A DNA stretch of 36,635 bases. It comes from QYOJ01 sp043810345. Lineage in GTDB: Bacteria; Bacteroidota; Bacteroidia; Bacteroidales; FEN-979. Below the pieces are notes generated by a model that saw only the letters and a list, made by a program, of their open reading frames with translations, did not search any database and had not been told where the DNA came from. Below are positions 24,703 to 33,661 of the stretch, piece after piece (positions within the stretch are counted from its first letter, which is position 1; each line of letters starts with the position of its first letter). The position numbers and the translations under genes were made by a program. The DNA is taken from contig JBDROF010000046.1 of NCBI GenBank assembly GCA_043810345.1, positions 1 through 36,635 on the forward strand, read 5' to 3'.

Positions 24703-24744
24703 CACCCCATCTCCTTCAGGAGAGGGGGCTGGGGGGTGAGGTGG
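24703..24744. repeat. Dispersed hairpin repeat (CTCCTTCAGGAG core)
   Basis: A GC-rich imperfect palindrome with CACCCCATCTCCT on one side and AGGAGAGGGGGCTGGGGGGTG on the other. Sequences of this type recur between genes in many Bacteroidota genomes (general knowledge). It abuts the stop codon of bamR on the minus strand. It could act as a transcription attenuator between bamR and the BcrB/HgdB-like gene, but no U-tract follows. Confidence 0.6.
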
Positions 24745-24745
24745 T

Positions 24746-25519
24746 TTAACAGTTCTTCCAAACCGGTTTCCTTTTCTCGAGGAATGCATTGATCCCTTCA
24801 TTGGCATCATGGGTCTCCATCATCTCCTTCACATACATATCGGCAAATAGAGGGAGGTATTTCAGCATGAAGAAATCAAAGGAGGCCCTGGCCGCCCGTG
24901 TGGCATATCGCAGGGAGGACGCGCTTTTCCCGAGGATGTTTTTCCGGATCCATTCATCCGTGGCGGCATCCATAGCTTCCTTGTCTTCAAATACCTCATT
25001 GACAAGTCCCATCGATTTTGCCTCATCGGCGGAGATGATCTTTCCTGTGATCAGCAGCTCATCCGCCCTGGCATTTCCCACCTTCAGGGGCAACATGACG
25101 GAGGCCGGAGGGGCAAATACTCCCAGGATAATTTCCGGCTGGCCGATCCTGGCACTCTTGTCTGCAAAGATAAAATTGCAGGCGAGCGGAAGCTCAAATC
25201 CGCCTCCGAGACACTGACCAGACAGCTTGGCGAGCGTAGGGACATGGAGGTCGATGAGGGCAAAAAACATTTGATGAAAGCCCTCTAGCATTTCGGCAGC
25301 CTTCTCTTTCGTATGTTCGGCTACACTGGCTCCGTAAGAGAAATTATTCCCTGCTCCTTCAAAGGTCACCAGTTTGATGTCATTTTTGTTTTTCAATGAA
25401 ACCAGGAACTCCGTGATCTCACCCATCATGATGCCATCCAGGATATTGGCCTTCCCGTCATCCAGGACCACCCGGGCAACGGTATTCTCGTACAAATACT
25501 CAACTTTGATCTTTTTCAT
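24746..25519 (-). CDS. bamR: Cyclohexa-1,5-diene-1-carbonyl-CoA hydratase
   Basis: 257 residues of the crotonase fold. It adds water to the dienoyl-CoA made by benzoyl-CoA reductase, giving 6-hydroxycyclohex-1-ene-1-carbonyl-CoA. Family-specific segments are GKANILD at 22-28, FSYGASVAEHT at 60-70, the oxyanion-hole GQCLGGGFEL at 101-110 and GVFAPPAS near 134-141; the SYGASVAEH and FAPPAS signatures separate this enzyme (Dch/BamR) from ordinary enoyl-CoA hydratases. It lies 50 bp after bamA, and the order bamQ-bamA-bamR gives three consecutive pathway steps in one unit. Confidence 0.9.
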   Translation of the reverse strand: MKKIKVEYLYENTVARVVLDDGKANILDGIMMGEITEFLVSLKNKNDIKLVTFEGAGNNFSYGASVAEHTKEKAAEMLEGFHQMFFALIDLHVPTLAKLSGQCLGGGFELPLACNFIFADKSARIGQPEIILGVFAPPASVMLPLKVGNARADELLITGKIISADEAKSMGLVNEVFEDKEAMDAATDEWIRKNILGKSASSLRYATRAARASFDFFMLKYLPLFADMYVKEMMETHDANEGINAFLEKRKPVWKNC

Positions 25520-25569
25520 ATTTTATCCTTTTAAAACAGCCTCACCGGGGGTAAGGGTTATTTCCGAAA

Positions 25570-26643
25570 TTACGGAGATATTGCCTCGATGAGGGTATCG
25601 TTCCATTCGTGACCTTCTGCCAGCATCTGCCGGAGCTTGATGAAGTCCACCTCCCGGTTATCTTTCGGGCCGTCGTTAAATGCCCGGAACCCGGCTTTCC
25701 CCTCGGTCATCATGTTCAGGGCAAGCCAGTCCCTGTTGCTTTCCTTGTTTTTATCCCAGTGTTCAAGCTTATGTTTGCGCAGGGAGTTTAAGGTCTTGCT
25801 GAGACAGTTGGGCATCAGGTACATGAGCTTGGTGCAGAAGCGTTCCACGGCTTCGTCTAACATCGAAAGGTCCATTTCACCGGTTTTCATAAGTTCCTTC
25901 CCTTTTGCTAGCTCTTCCCCGGATTTCATCTTTCCGTAAATGATCTGGCCTTTGTTGTTGATCCATTGATCGGTATATACAAGCGGATTGGGGATGAATT
26001 CTCCGTTTACCTTCAAAGCGGGCACCACTTCTGTGATCAAACCCCAGCGGACCGCCTCATAGGCCGACCAGGGATCACATACCGTGCAGGAGAAGAAGGC
26101 GTTCTCGATCCCTACAAACAGCGGTAGGAAATCGGTCGATCCGCCGTCGGGCGCGCTGCCGTGCCTGGGTCCCGCCTGTCCGAACCGTGCAAAATCCTGA
26201 GCAATGGTGAAGTCGCAGGCCATCCCGATCTCCTGCCCGCCGGCGATGCGCATGCCGTTGACCCGGCAGATGACCGGTTTGTCATTCATGAGAATGGAGG
26301 AGACCATGTCGTTGAACAGACGCATGTATTGTTTGTATTCCTGGGGATTGCCGGCATAATACTCGGCGTATTCCTTCGTATTTCCCCCTGTACAGAACGC
26401 TTTATCGCCCACGGCCGTGAATACCACGGCCACGACACTCCGGTCGTTGGAAGCCTCGCGCATGGCCAGGATCACCTCTTTCACCATTCCGGTGGTATAG
26501 GAATTGAACTGCTGAGGATTGTTCAGGATGATCCAGGCATTGAACAAACCCTCCACGGGATTGCCATGAAGATCCTTGCAGGGGCGTTTTTCAAAAAGGA
26601 TCTCCTTGTAGCTGATGTCGGTAAGATTGTGACTTTCTAACAT
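25570..26643 (-). CDS. bamA: 6-oxocyclohex-1-ene-1-carbonyl-CoA hydrolase (ring opening)
   Basis: 357 residues of an unusual crotonase that hydrates and then hydrolytically opens the ring to 3-hydroxypimeloyl-CoA. BamA is the standard marker of anaerobic aromatic degradation. Diagnostic stretches are NAWIILNNPQQFNSYT (35-50), FCTGGNTKEYAEYYAGNP (83-100), RIAGGQEIGMACDF (132-145) and the GSAPDGGSTDF segment (162-172). Length is slightly under typical (about 375-380) because the N-terminus is short, with no gaps seen in the core. Neighbours are bamQ (30 bp upstream) and bamR (50 bp downstream). Confidence 0.95.
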   Translation of the reverse strand: MLESHNLTDISYKEILFEKRPCKDLHGNPVEGLFNAWIILNNPQQFNSYTTGMVKEVILAMREASNDRSVVAVVFTAVGDKAFCTGGNTKEYAEYYAGNPQEYKQYMRLFNDMVSSILMNDKPVICRVNGMRIAGGQEIGMACDFTIAQDFARFGQAGPRHGSAPDGGSTDFLPLFVGIENAFFSCTVCDPWSAYEAVRWGLITEVVPALKVNGEFIPNPLVYTDQWINNKGQIIYGKMKSGEELAKGKELMKTGEMDLSMLDEAVERFCTKLMYLMPNCLSKTLNSLRKHKLEHWDKNKESNRDWLALNMMTEGKAGFRAFNDGPKDNREVDFIKLRQMLAEGHEWNDTLIEAISP

Positions 26644-26673
26644 GGTTTTTTATTTTTTTGGGTTAATGTCATT

Positions 26674-27735
26674 CTATTCGAAATCGGGGACCAGTACGGA
26701 TCGTTTCTGGTACACATGGTTCAGGGTATTCCGGAACACCTCATTGATCTTTGAGAGGGGGAATGTTTCGATGAAGTCATCGATCTTCAGCTTATCTGTC
26801 AGGATCAGATCCACCACATCGGGATAGAGTTCCGGTTTACAACCCCAGGTCCCGATCACTTTGGCGTCGAATGCCATCAGGTTACTGAGGCGAACCTCGG
26901 TTCTGTCGAGGGTAAATCCGACGATGGAGAGGGTAGAGGTGAAGGTGATCAGATTAAAGCCCAGCTCCTGGCCCGTTTTGGTGCCCGAAACTTCAAAGAT
27001 CTTCCATCCGTACCGTGAGACGCCCAGCCCTTTTGCAATCTCCCGCACCTGGTCTTTAACTGATTTGATATCCAGCCCTTTGACATTCAGAACGGCATCC
27101 ACTCCATGGTTCCGTGCAATTTCCAGTTTGGTGTCGTCGATGTCGAGGGCAATGACTTTCGCGCCGAAGATCCGGGCAATGAGGGCAGCATAAATGCCTA
27201 CCCCGCCCACCCCGATGACGATGGCAAGATCTCCGGCTTCCAGTTCGGATTTCATGATCACCTGGTAGGGGGTCGAAATCGCATCGGCAATCACGGACAA
27301 CTTCTCCAGGGGGTATTTCTTCAGGAGTGCATCCGGGACCGGACAGAGAAAACGGGCAGGGACCTTGATGTGGGAAGCAAATCCCCCATGAAAATCATTT
27401 CCGGGCATCAGCTGTTTCTGACACATATTGCTGCGCCCTTTTTTACACAACTCGCACTCTCCGCAGGGGAGAACGGCCGGTATGATCACGTTCTTTCCGA
27501 CCCATTCAGCCGGACCTGTAATTACGGTTCCGCTAATCTCGTGGCCCAGTGTCAGGGGAAGCTCTTTCTTTGTTTTGACTCCGTAATGCCAGAAACTGAG
27601 ATCGGTGTGGCACACGCCGCACCCGGTGATCCGGATCAGTGCTTCTTGCGGTTCTAGTTCCGGGACAGGGTATTCGACCAGCTGAAGATCGGTATCCGGT
27701 GTGGTCATCTGCCAGGAATAAATGGTCTTGTTCAT
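26674..27735 (-). CDS. bamQ: 6-hydroxycyclohex-1-ene-1-carbonyl-CoA dehydrogenase
   Basis: 353 residues of the zinc-dependent medium-chain alcohol dehydrogenase family. It oxidises the 6-hydroxy product of BamR to 6-oxocyclohex-1-ene-1-carbonyl-CoA with NAD. Catalytic-zinc ligands are C42 and H65-E66 (GHE), structural-zinc Cys are C91, C94, C97 and C105, and the NAD-binding GVGGVG glycines follow near 176-181. The fold alone would fit many alcohol dehydrogenases; the assignment to Had/BamQ rests on position immediately before bamA and bamR plus overall resemblance. Confidence 0.87.
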   Translation of the reverse strand: MNKTIYSWQMTTPDTDLQLVEYPVPELEPQEALIRITGCGVCHTDLSFWHYGVKTKKELPLTLGHEISGTVITGPAEWVGKNVIIPAVLPCGECELCKKGRSNMCQKQLMPGNDFHGGFASHIKVPARFLCPVPDALLKKYPLEKLSVIADAISTPYQVIMKSELEAGDLAIVIGVGGVGIYAALIARIFGAKVIALDIDDTKLEIARNHGVDAVLNVKGLDIKSVKDQVREIAKGLGVSRYGWKIFEVSGTKTGQELGFNLITFTSTLSIVGFTLDRTEVRLSNLMAFDAKVIGTWGCKPELYPDVVDLILTDKLKIDDFIETFPLSKINEVFRNTLNHVYQKRSVLVPDFE

Positions 27736-27773
27736 ATGCTTTGGTTTTAAACGGTGGTTCTTTCGTCACGAAT

Positions 27774-28733
27774 TTACTTGGGTTTTCCAACTCCTTCTTT
27801 GCAGGAAATGGCATTGACCAGGTTGGTGAGCACCAGGTTAATGGGCGTCTTGATATAGTGCTTCCGGCCATAATCAACGATCTTCCCGTTCATATAATCT
27901 ATCTCGGTTTCCCGTTTATTAATCAGGTCAACCGCAAGCGATGGCATGTGGTTCCCGGCACTGTTAAGATACCTGATGGCCAGCTTAATGAAATTATCCG
28001 GCAATTTGATGGATTCGGCAGTTGCAACCTGTACCGCTTCGTAGAGAATTTGTTCGATAATTTCAAGGGTGTCACCATTGTCCATGGCTTCTTTCATGGT
28101 CAGCCGGGAGATGGCGCACAAGGGACTCAAAGCAGCATTTAAAATAGTTTTTTCCCAGATCTTATCGTTTATTGTAAAAGAATCTACCTGTTCAGTTCCC
28201 AGTTCTGCCCTTGAAAGGGTACCTGCAATCCACTTTGCAAGTTCTTCCTGCGTATCGTCCATTGAACCGATGTAATTGGGAGGATTAACAAAGTTGATGG
28301 CGGTTATGTTAGGAGCCTGGAGATTCCCGGCAAAATTGATTACCATTCTCAGGATAGCGGATTCGGGGAAATGGCCCTGGTACTTTTTCCCGATGTCGAT
28401 CCCGTTCTGAGCACTGAGCAGGAAAACATCCTTTTTCAGTTTCTTCTCAATGGTCTTCACGATTTTATCGACATGATAATCTTTGACAGCAGATATCAGG
28501 ATCTTAAAATCATGCTCAAGCATCTCCTCCACGGAGTAATAAACATACTTGAAGAATGATTTTTTCTCAATTTTCGAAACGAGCTCCATCCCCTCTTTGC
28601 GAACAAGGTTCAGCTTATCCCTGTCGAGGTCTGTCACGGCAACTTCACAGCCGGCAAGCTTGAAATGTACGGCCAATGTCTGACCAATGGGCCCTAACCC
28701 GATTATCCCGATGATATGTGGCTTCTGATCCAT
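27774..28733 (-). CDS. PanE/ApbA-like NAD(P)-dependent reductase
   Basis: 319 residues. A Rossmann domain starts with GLGPIGQTL at 12-20, and a ketopantoate reductase C-terminal domain follows with the NDKIWEKTILNAALSP segment. The family includes ketopantoate reductases and a range of 2-oxoacid or 3-hydroxyacyl reductases. It lies between bamQ (38 bp) and the acyl-CoA synthetase (33 bp), so a role with a cyclic or dicarboxylic CoA intermediate is more likely than pantothenate synthesis. The residues do not decide the substrate. Confidence 0.75.
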   Translation of the reverse strand: MDQKPHIIGIIGLGPIGQTLAVHFKLAGCEVAVTDLDRDKLNLVRKEGMELVSKIEKKSFFKYVYYSVEEMLEHDFKILISAVKDYHVDKIVKTIEKKLKKDVFLLSAQNGIDIGKKYQGHFPESAILRMVINFAGNLQAPNITAINFVNPPNYIGSMDDTQEELAKWIAGTLSRAELGTEQVDSFTINDKIWEKTILNAALSPLCAISRLTMKEAMDNGDTLEIIEQILYEAVQVATAESIKLPDNFIKLAIRYLNSAGNHMPSLAVDLINKRETEIDYMNGKIVDYGRKHYIKTPINLVLTNLVNAISCKEGVGKPK

Positions 28734-28766
28734 GTTTTTTATCTTACATTATGATTGATTGTCTGA

Positions 28767-30848
28767 TCAAAGGATGATCCTGGCATCTACCACACAAATT
28801 TCATCACCGGCTGCAACGAGCGGGTTGAGGTCTACCTCTTTGATCCCGGGGAAATCCGTTCCCAGCATGGAGATCCGTTGAATGATCTCCACAGCTTTCG
28901 CCTTGTTGATCCCTTTCCTCCCCCTGAAGCCCTCGACCAAAGGAGCAGCTTTAATTGAACTGATCATCTCCATGGCTTCTGAGTCACTGACAGGAGTGAG
29001 TGTAAAAGTCACATCCTTGAGTATCTCTACAAAGATACCGCCCAGACCGAACATGATAATATGGCCGACACCTTCAACAGCTTTTGCGCCGATGATCAGC
29101 TCCTGTCCCTGTGGAAGGAATTTCTGTACCAAAAAATGTATTCCATCCCCCAGGTTCTTTTTCATGGTTTCGGCCACTTCTGCCGCCTGTTGTACATCCT
29201 GAATATTCACTGCTACACCACCCACATCACTCTTGTGGATGATTTGTTCCGAATCAGCTTTAATTACGACAGGAAATCCAATCTCACTACTTGCAGCAAC
29301 AACCCCATTCACATCTTGAGCCCCTTTCCATGAGGCAACCGGTATCCGGTATGCCTCCAGTATGCTGTAAACTTGCTGAGCTGTAAGGATCTCTTTTCCC
29401 TGTGAAAGCGCACTGTGGAGGATAGAGCGGACAGCCTCTTGATCTACATCCTCGAACGTTGTTACAGAACCCTCTTTCGCCGACCGGATCCCGTTGTAGC
29501 GAACCAGGGAATGGAGTGCCCGGGCAGCTGTTTCGGCGAAATCAAAACAGGGGATCTCCCCCTCCTTGAGAATGGTGGAAGTGCCGCTCCATTTCTGTTT
29601 ATCCGTCATGTAATTGCATACGATCGGTTTGCTTCCGGCGTTTGCAGCGGCAACAATCTCACGGGCGACACTCTCACAATCGACGAAAGGAGGGGTGACA
29701 AAATTCAGATAGATGCTGTCGTACTGGGGTTCATTCATCATCACTTCGAGCGCACTTTTGAAGTGGTCGGAGCCGGCTGTTGCCACAACATCCAGGGGAT
29801 TCCGGATGGAAGCCGATTCCAGCATGGTCCCTTTCAGGATTTCTGCAGCTTTTTCTGAAAGAGGCGGTATCTCCAGCCCGCAACTTACCAGTTCATCGAT
29901 GGCGATGACCGATGGTCCGCCTGTGTTGGTGATAATACCTACTTTATTCCCTTTCGGGACAGGTTGCGAGGAGAGTGCCACAGCGGCATGACACAGATCT
30001 TCCTGGTTGTTAAAGGTGAGGATACCTGCCTTTTTGTAGATAAGGTCCATGGAGATGCTGCCTGCCATTCCACCAATATGTGACCGGGAGGCTTTTGCCC
30101 CTTCATCAGTCCGCCCGGCTGTAATGGCCAGAACCGGTTTCCGGGCAGTTACCTTTTTAGCCACGGCGATAAATTCCTGCGGATTATCCAGGCTTTCGGC
30201 ATAGAGCACAATGGCTCTTGTTTCATCGTCTTTTCCGTAATAACTGAGGATTTCCGTGATGGATACATCCGATCCGTTTCCATTGGAGGCATACATCCGC
30301 TGACCGATCCCCATATCGTAAAAGGCCTGCATGATCACAGCTCCCACGCCGCCGCTCTGAGCTACAACGGAGATATGGCCCGGTATCGGGTAAGTAAAGG
30401 TGAAGTTGCAATAGGCATTGATAGCGGGATCGGAAGTAATGATCCCCTGGCAGTTCGGGCCTACGATCCGGATCCCGTATTTCCGCGCCCTGGCAAGGGA
30501 ATCATCTTCCAACGCCTGGCCTTCTGCTCCCATTTCCTTGAAACCTGCCGTATTGATGATGATGGCTTTAATTCCTTTCTTCCCGCAGTTCTCAACTTCT
30601 TCCGGTACAAAAGGAGGAGGGATCACAATATGGGCAAGATCCACCTCCCCTGGAACATCCAGGATGGAGGGATAGGCTTTCAACCCCCGGATCTCATCCA
30701 CTTTTGGGTTGATGGGATACACAGGCCCCCTGAACTGGTAATGTAGCAGGTTCTTAATGATGACATTTCCGATGGAGAGTTCCTTTGACGAAGCTCCGAT
30801 CAGCGCAACGGCTTTTGGTTTGAATAGCGGGTCAAGATGATCGTTCAT
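28767..30848 (-). CDS. ADP-forming acyl-CoA synthetase (fused alpha-beta)
   Basis: 693 residues joining a CoA-binding succinyl-CoA-synthetase-like alpha part (about 1-450; start MNDHLDPLFKPKAVALIGAS) and an ATP-grasp beta part (about 470-693; VVIKADSEQIIHKSDVGGV). The phosphorylated His is expected in the ASRSHIGG segment. The family interconverts acyl-CoA plus ADP and phosphate with the free acid plus ATP, and runs in either direction. It is the first gene of the long minus-strand unit and faces bamB across a 119-bp divergent region. It could activate an aromatic acid with ADP rather than AMP release, or make ATP from acetyl- or another acyl-CoA. Confidence 0.9.
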   Translation of the reverse strand: MNDHLDPLFKPKAVALIGASSKELSIGNVIIKNLLHYQFRGPVYPINPKVDEIRGLKAYPSILDVPGEVDLAHIVIPPPFVPEEVENCGKKGIKAIIINTAGFKEMGAEGQALEDDSLARARKYGIRIVGPNCQGIITSDPAINAYCNFTFTYPIPGHISVVAQSGGVGAVIMQAFYDMGIGQRMYASNGNGSDVSITEILSYYGKDDETRAIVLYAESLDNPQEFIAVAKKVTARKPVLAITAGRTDEGAKASRSHIGGMAGSISMDLIYKKAGILTFNNQEDLCHAAVALSSQPVPKGNKVGIITNTGGPSVIAIDELVSCGLEIPPLSEKAAEILKGTMLESASIRNPLDVVATAGSDHFKSALEVMMNEPQYDSIYLNFVTPPFVDCESVAREIVAAANAGSKPIVCNYMTDKQKWSGTSTILKEGEIPCFDFAETAARALHSLVRYNGIRSAKEGSVTTFEDVDQEAVRSILHSALSQGKEILTAQQVYSILEAYRIPVASWKGAQDVNGVVAASSEIGFPVVIKADSEQIIHKSDVGGVAVNIQDVQQAAEVAETMKKNLGDGIHFLVQKFLPQGQELIIGAKAVEGVGHIIMFGLGGIFVEILKDVTFTLTPVSDSEAMEMISSIKAAPLVEGFRGRKGINKAKAVEIIQRISMLGTDFPGIKEVDLNPLVAAGDEICVVDARIIL

Positions 30849-30967
30849 GGATCAAAAATATAAAAAATTGTCCTAACTCAGATTAATTATGATTTGTGAG
30901 TTTCAGTTTACATATAAAATTTTACTTTTGTTTTTTTGTGGATATCAAATAATAAAAGGGGGGGGAA
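30849..30967. promoter_or_regulatory. Divergent promoter region between the acyl-CoA synthetase and bamB
   Basis: 119 bp, AT-rich, with no ORF of note. On the plus strand TACTTTTG (30923-30930) fits the Bacteroidota -7 box; the best -33 candidate is TTTC at 30901 (18 bp gap) or TTTG at 30893 (26 bp gap). The poly-G run at 30958-30965 just before the ATG of bamB may be a ribosome-binding site. On the minus strand TATTTTTG (30853-30860) also fits the -7 box but lies only four bases before the synthetase ATG, which would give an almost leaderless message; this one is weak. Confidence 0.45.
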
Positions 30968-32971
30968 ATGAGGTACGCAGAGACAGGGTTTAATTTAGAA
31001 ATTGACCTAACCCGGGGAAGCATTGAGAGGGTTGCAACAGACCCGGGAGAAACCGAGCTTTACCTTGGGGGGCTTGGTACGAGCGCCAAGATATTATGGG
31101 ACAGGGTCCCCCCTGAAGTGGAACCTTTTTCTCCCGATAATCTACTCATATTTGCCACTGGCCTTTTATGTGGCACACCTGCACCTGGGTGCAACCGTAC
31201 CATTGTTTCTACCATTTCTCCTCAGACCAGGTTAATGGCATTCTCCATGATGGGGGGATTCTGGGCGCCGGAATTAAAGTATGCCGGTTATGATAAGGTG
31301 ATTTTTCGCGGCAAGTCACCCGATCTGGTTTATCTGTGGATAAACAATGACAAAGTGGAAATACGTGACGCTTCTCATTTACAGGGTAAAGGCGCTATTG
31401 AAACGGAAGAACTTATCCGGCAGGAGTTGAAGGAACCAAAAGCCCAGGTGGCTGCCATCGGCCTGGCCGGTGAGAACAGAGTTTATTTTGCCTCTATCGA
31501 GCAGGGCAGGTCCAGTGCCAGCCGGGGCGGAATAGGTGCCGTTATGGGCGACAAAGGATTAAAAGCGATAGCTGTTCGGGGAACAGGGGACGTTAATATT
31601 GCCCAGGCGGGTGAATTCCTGGAGCTTTGTAATGAAGTGCTGAACTATATTAAAGTCCGCGAAGATAACCCAATCCCGGGAGTAATGCCCATTTTAGCCG
31701 GACTTGGGTCACCGCAGGAGATGAGAATCCATGATGAAAAATGGCACACCGAGAGTTTCATGTGGGGTAACTCCCGCCACCGCAGAAAAGATTTTTGGAC
31801 CGAGGAGGTCGAAAAGGAGTGGATGGAAACTATGGAAAATGCACGGACACGGTTAATAAGTTGCTATAACTGTCCGTTGAAATGCGCGGCAACAATCTCC
31901 ATACCAGGACTTCCAACATACATGATGAAATGCTTCTCAAAACTGACGTATACCATGGCAGCCATGTCAAACCTGGATTTTGGCTTAAAAATCGCTCAGC
32001 GTGCAACGGAGTATGGAGTGGACGCATTTTCAACCCCGCAAGTGATGGCATTCGCCCTTGAACTATATGAAAATGGCATTTTGACCGAAACCGATATGCA
32101 GGGATTGCCGGCTGATAATGACGAGCGGTTTTTCTGGTTGCTTGACAGAATTGCCAGGAGGGAAGGGATAGGAGATATTCTGGCCAACGGCACCTATTGG
32201 GCGGCTCAGGAGATCGGTAAGGGCGCGGAAGCATTTGCTCATAACAATATTAAGAAAACTGAACAAATGCCTCTCAAACTGTCTATGCTGAATCCCATTT
32301 ATTTTCTTATGTATGCTACCGGCGAGAAGATAAACATTACCCAGATTGAAGGACAGTTCCCCCAGATGCCTTTTCCTACGAGAGAGGAGAGAGAAGAGTT
32401 TGTGAAGGATTGGTACCACGTTCCTGATGAAAAGTTTAAAGACTATTTCCTGGACTGGGAACTACGCGGAGAAAAATCATTCCCCTTTTACCCGACTGTT
32501 GAAATGTGTTGTGATATTGTTGACTGGCAAGAGAGGATGCACTACATTGATGACGCGCTCGGTATGTGCGCCGGTTTATCATCATTCCCCCTGAAACCAC
32601 CGTATCACATACACAATTACCCGAAATTTATTTCATCCGGAGCCGGGATCGAATTGGATGAAGCCCAACTAACCCAGGCAGCCAGGCGTTACCGAACGCT
32701 GGTTAGAGCCATTAATATAAGAAGAGGCATGAGAAGAGAAGATGAAACACCCCCGGAGAACCATTGGAAAAAAAGATTTCCCGAACTTGAGAAGGAGCTC
32801 CTGGACGCCTATTACAAATTAAAAGGGTGGAATAATGAGGGTATTCCTACAAAAGAGTCCCTGCATGAACTGGGATTGGATTGGGTTAGCGAAGACTTCC
32901 AACATCGGGGGATCCTGACAGATATTGAAGAAGAGAAAAATAAAGTGGAGGACGCGAAACATGAAGGGTGA
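30968..32971 (+). CDS. bamB: Class II benzoyl-CoA reductase, tungsten subunit
   Basis: 667 residues of the aldehyde:ferredoxin oxidoreductase family. BamB carries a W-bis-pterin cofactor and a [4Fe-4S] cluster, and reduces benzoyl-CoA to the 1,5-diene without ATP hydrolysis. Cluster ligands are C299-x2-C302-x3-C306 with C534 near the C-terminal part. E251, H255 and H260 form the kind of acid-base cluster known at the BamB active site, and C322 is a candidate W ligand; these last roles are recalled from the Geobacter structure and not checked. Position ahead of bamC, bamD and bamE makes this Bam rather than an aldehyde oxidoreductase. The start fits a G-rich leader and a TACTTTTG box. Confidence 0.92.
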   Translation: MRYAETGFNLEIDLTRGSIERVATDPGETELYLGGLGTSAKILWDRVPPEVEPFSPDNLLIFATGLLCGTPAPGCNRTIVSTISPQTRLMAFSMMGGFWAPELKYAGYDKVIFRGKSPDLVYLWINNDKVEIRDASHLQGKGAIETEELIRQELKEPKAQVAAIGLAGENRVYFASIEQGRSSASRGGIGAVMGDKGLKAIAVRGTGDVNIAQAGEFLELCNEVLNYIKVREDNPIPGVMPILAGLGSPQEMRIHDEKWHTESFMWGNSRHRRKDFWTEEVEKEWMETMENARTRLISCYNCPLKCAATISIPGLPTYMMKCFSKLTYTMAAMSNLDFGLKIAQRATEYGVDAFSTPQVMAFALELYENGILTETDMQGLPADNDERFFWLLDRIARREGIGDILANGTYWAAQEIGKGAEAFAHNNIKKTEQMPLKLSMLNPIYFLMYATGEKINITQIEGQFPQMPFPTREEREEFVKDWYHVPDEKFKDYFLDWELRGEKSFPFYPTVEMCCDIVDWQERMHYIDDALGMCAGLSSFPLKPPYHIHNYPKFISSGAGIELDEAQLTQAARRYRTLVRAINIRRGMRREDETPPENHWKKRFPELEKELLDAYYKLKGWNNEGIPTKESLHELGLDWVSEDFQHRGILTDIEEEKNKVEDAKHEG

Positions 32972-33512
32972 AAAGAAAAAGAAAATAATTAAAACAATAA
33001 AAATTGATGTTGATAAATGCGTTGGTTGCATGGCTTGTGAAGTAATCTGCTCCGCCTTCCACGCCACCCCAAGATATAGCAGCAACAATCCGGCGAGGTC
33101 CCGTATCCGCGTGATTCGTGATCCAATTGCAGACATCTATGTTCCTGTTTATGCGGGTGAGTATGCTGTAGCCGAATGTGCTGGCAGAGACAACTATACG
33201 ATTGACGGAAAGGAATACGACGAGTGTGCTTTCTGCCGGGCTTCCTGCCCGTCAAGAGAGGTGTTCAAAGAACCTGATTCGGGCCTTCCCCTGAAATGCG
33301 ATATGTGTGAAAGTGATCCGCCTCAGGAAAAACCCATGTGTGTGCAATGGTGCTTAAATGATGCCCTGATTTACGAAGAAAGGGAAGAGGATGCGGAAGA
33401 GGAAGTGAAACTGGAAGATTTGGAGATAGGACTGGAAGCTTTGGCAAACAAATACGGTTTGAACAAAATACAGGATATCGTGACCCGGATGACTGCATCA
33501 AAGAAATCATAG
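32961..33512 (+). CDS. bamC: Class II benzoyl-CoA reductase, polyferredoxin subunit
   Basis: 183 residues from the ATG at 32961, which overlaps the bamB end by 11 bp; an upstream ATG at 32925 lies well inside bamB and adds a basic tail, so it is less likely. Three [4Fe-4S] groups are visible: C20-x2-C23-x2-C26-x3-C30; C89-x2-C92-x3-C96 with a probable fourth ligand C73; and C113-x2-C116-x10-C127-x3-C131. BamC binds BamB and wires electrons from the BamD-to-I part to the tungsten site. The tail after residue 140 is acidic and helical. Confidence 0.92.
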   Translation: MKGEKKKKIIKTIKIDVDKCVGCMACEVICSAFHATPRYSSNNPARSRIRVIRDPIADIYVPVYAGEYAVAECAGRDNYTIDGKEYDECAFCRASCPSREVFKEPDSGLPLKCDMCESDPPQEKPMCVQWCLNDALIYEEREEDAEEEVKLEDLEIGLEALANKYGLNKIQDIVTRMTASKKS

Positions 33513-33525
33513 AAATGATGAAAGA

Positions 33526-33660
33526 CCCAAGTCCCAAGTCCCAAACTCCAAATTCAAAGAAAGAAGAAAGATGTTAATTTAAATAAATTATGAAAATCCC
33601 CAAGGCGGAATCTGGATCTTGGAATTTGGATCTTGGAACTTGAAATTTGGAATTTGGAAC
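33526..33660. repeat. Palindromic repeat between bamC and bamD
   Basis: Left arm 33526-33559 of CCCAAGT-type units and right arm 33607-33660 of inverted GGATCTTGGAATTT-like units, around a 47-bp AT-rich centre with no gene. The right arm runs to the base before the bamD start region. It matches the layout of the four-helix-bundle elements but is empty. A message across it could form a strong hairpin at the bamD ribosome-binding region. Confidence 0.65.
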
Positions 33661-33661
33661 A

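Noticed and set aside
24703..24744. Rho-independent terminator
   Set aside because: A hairpin is possible, but no U-tract follows on either strand; it fits a dispersed repeat better.
32925..32960. Upstream start for bamC
   Set aside because: It lies 47 bp inside bamB and adds a basic tail; the ATG at 32961 gives the normal short overlap and the normal BamC beginning.
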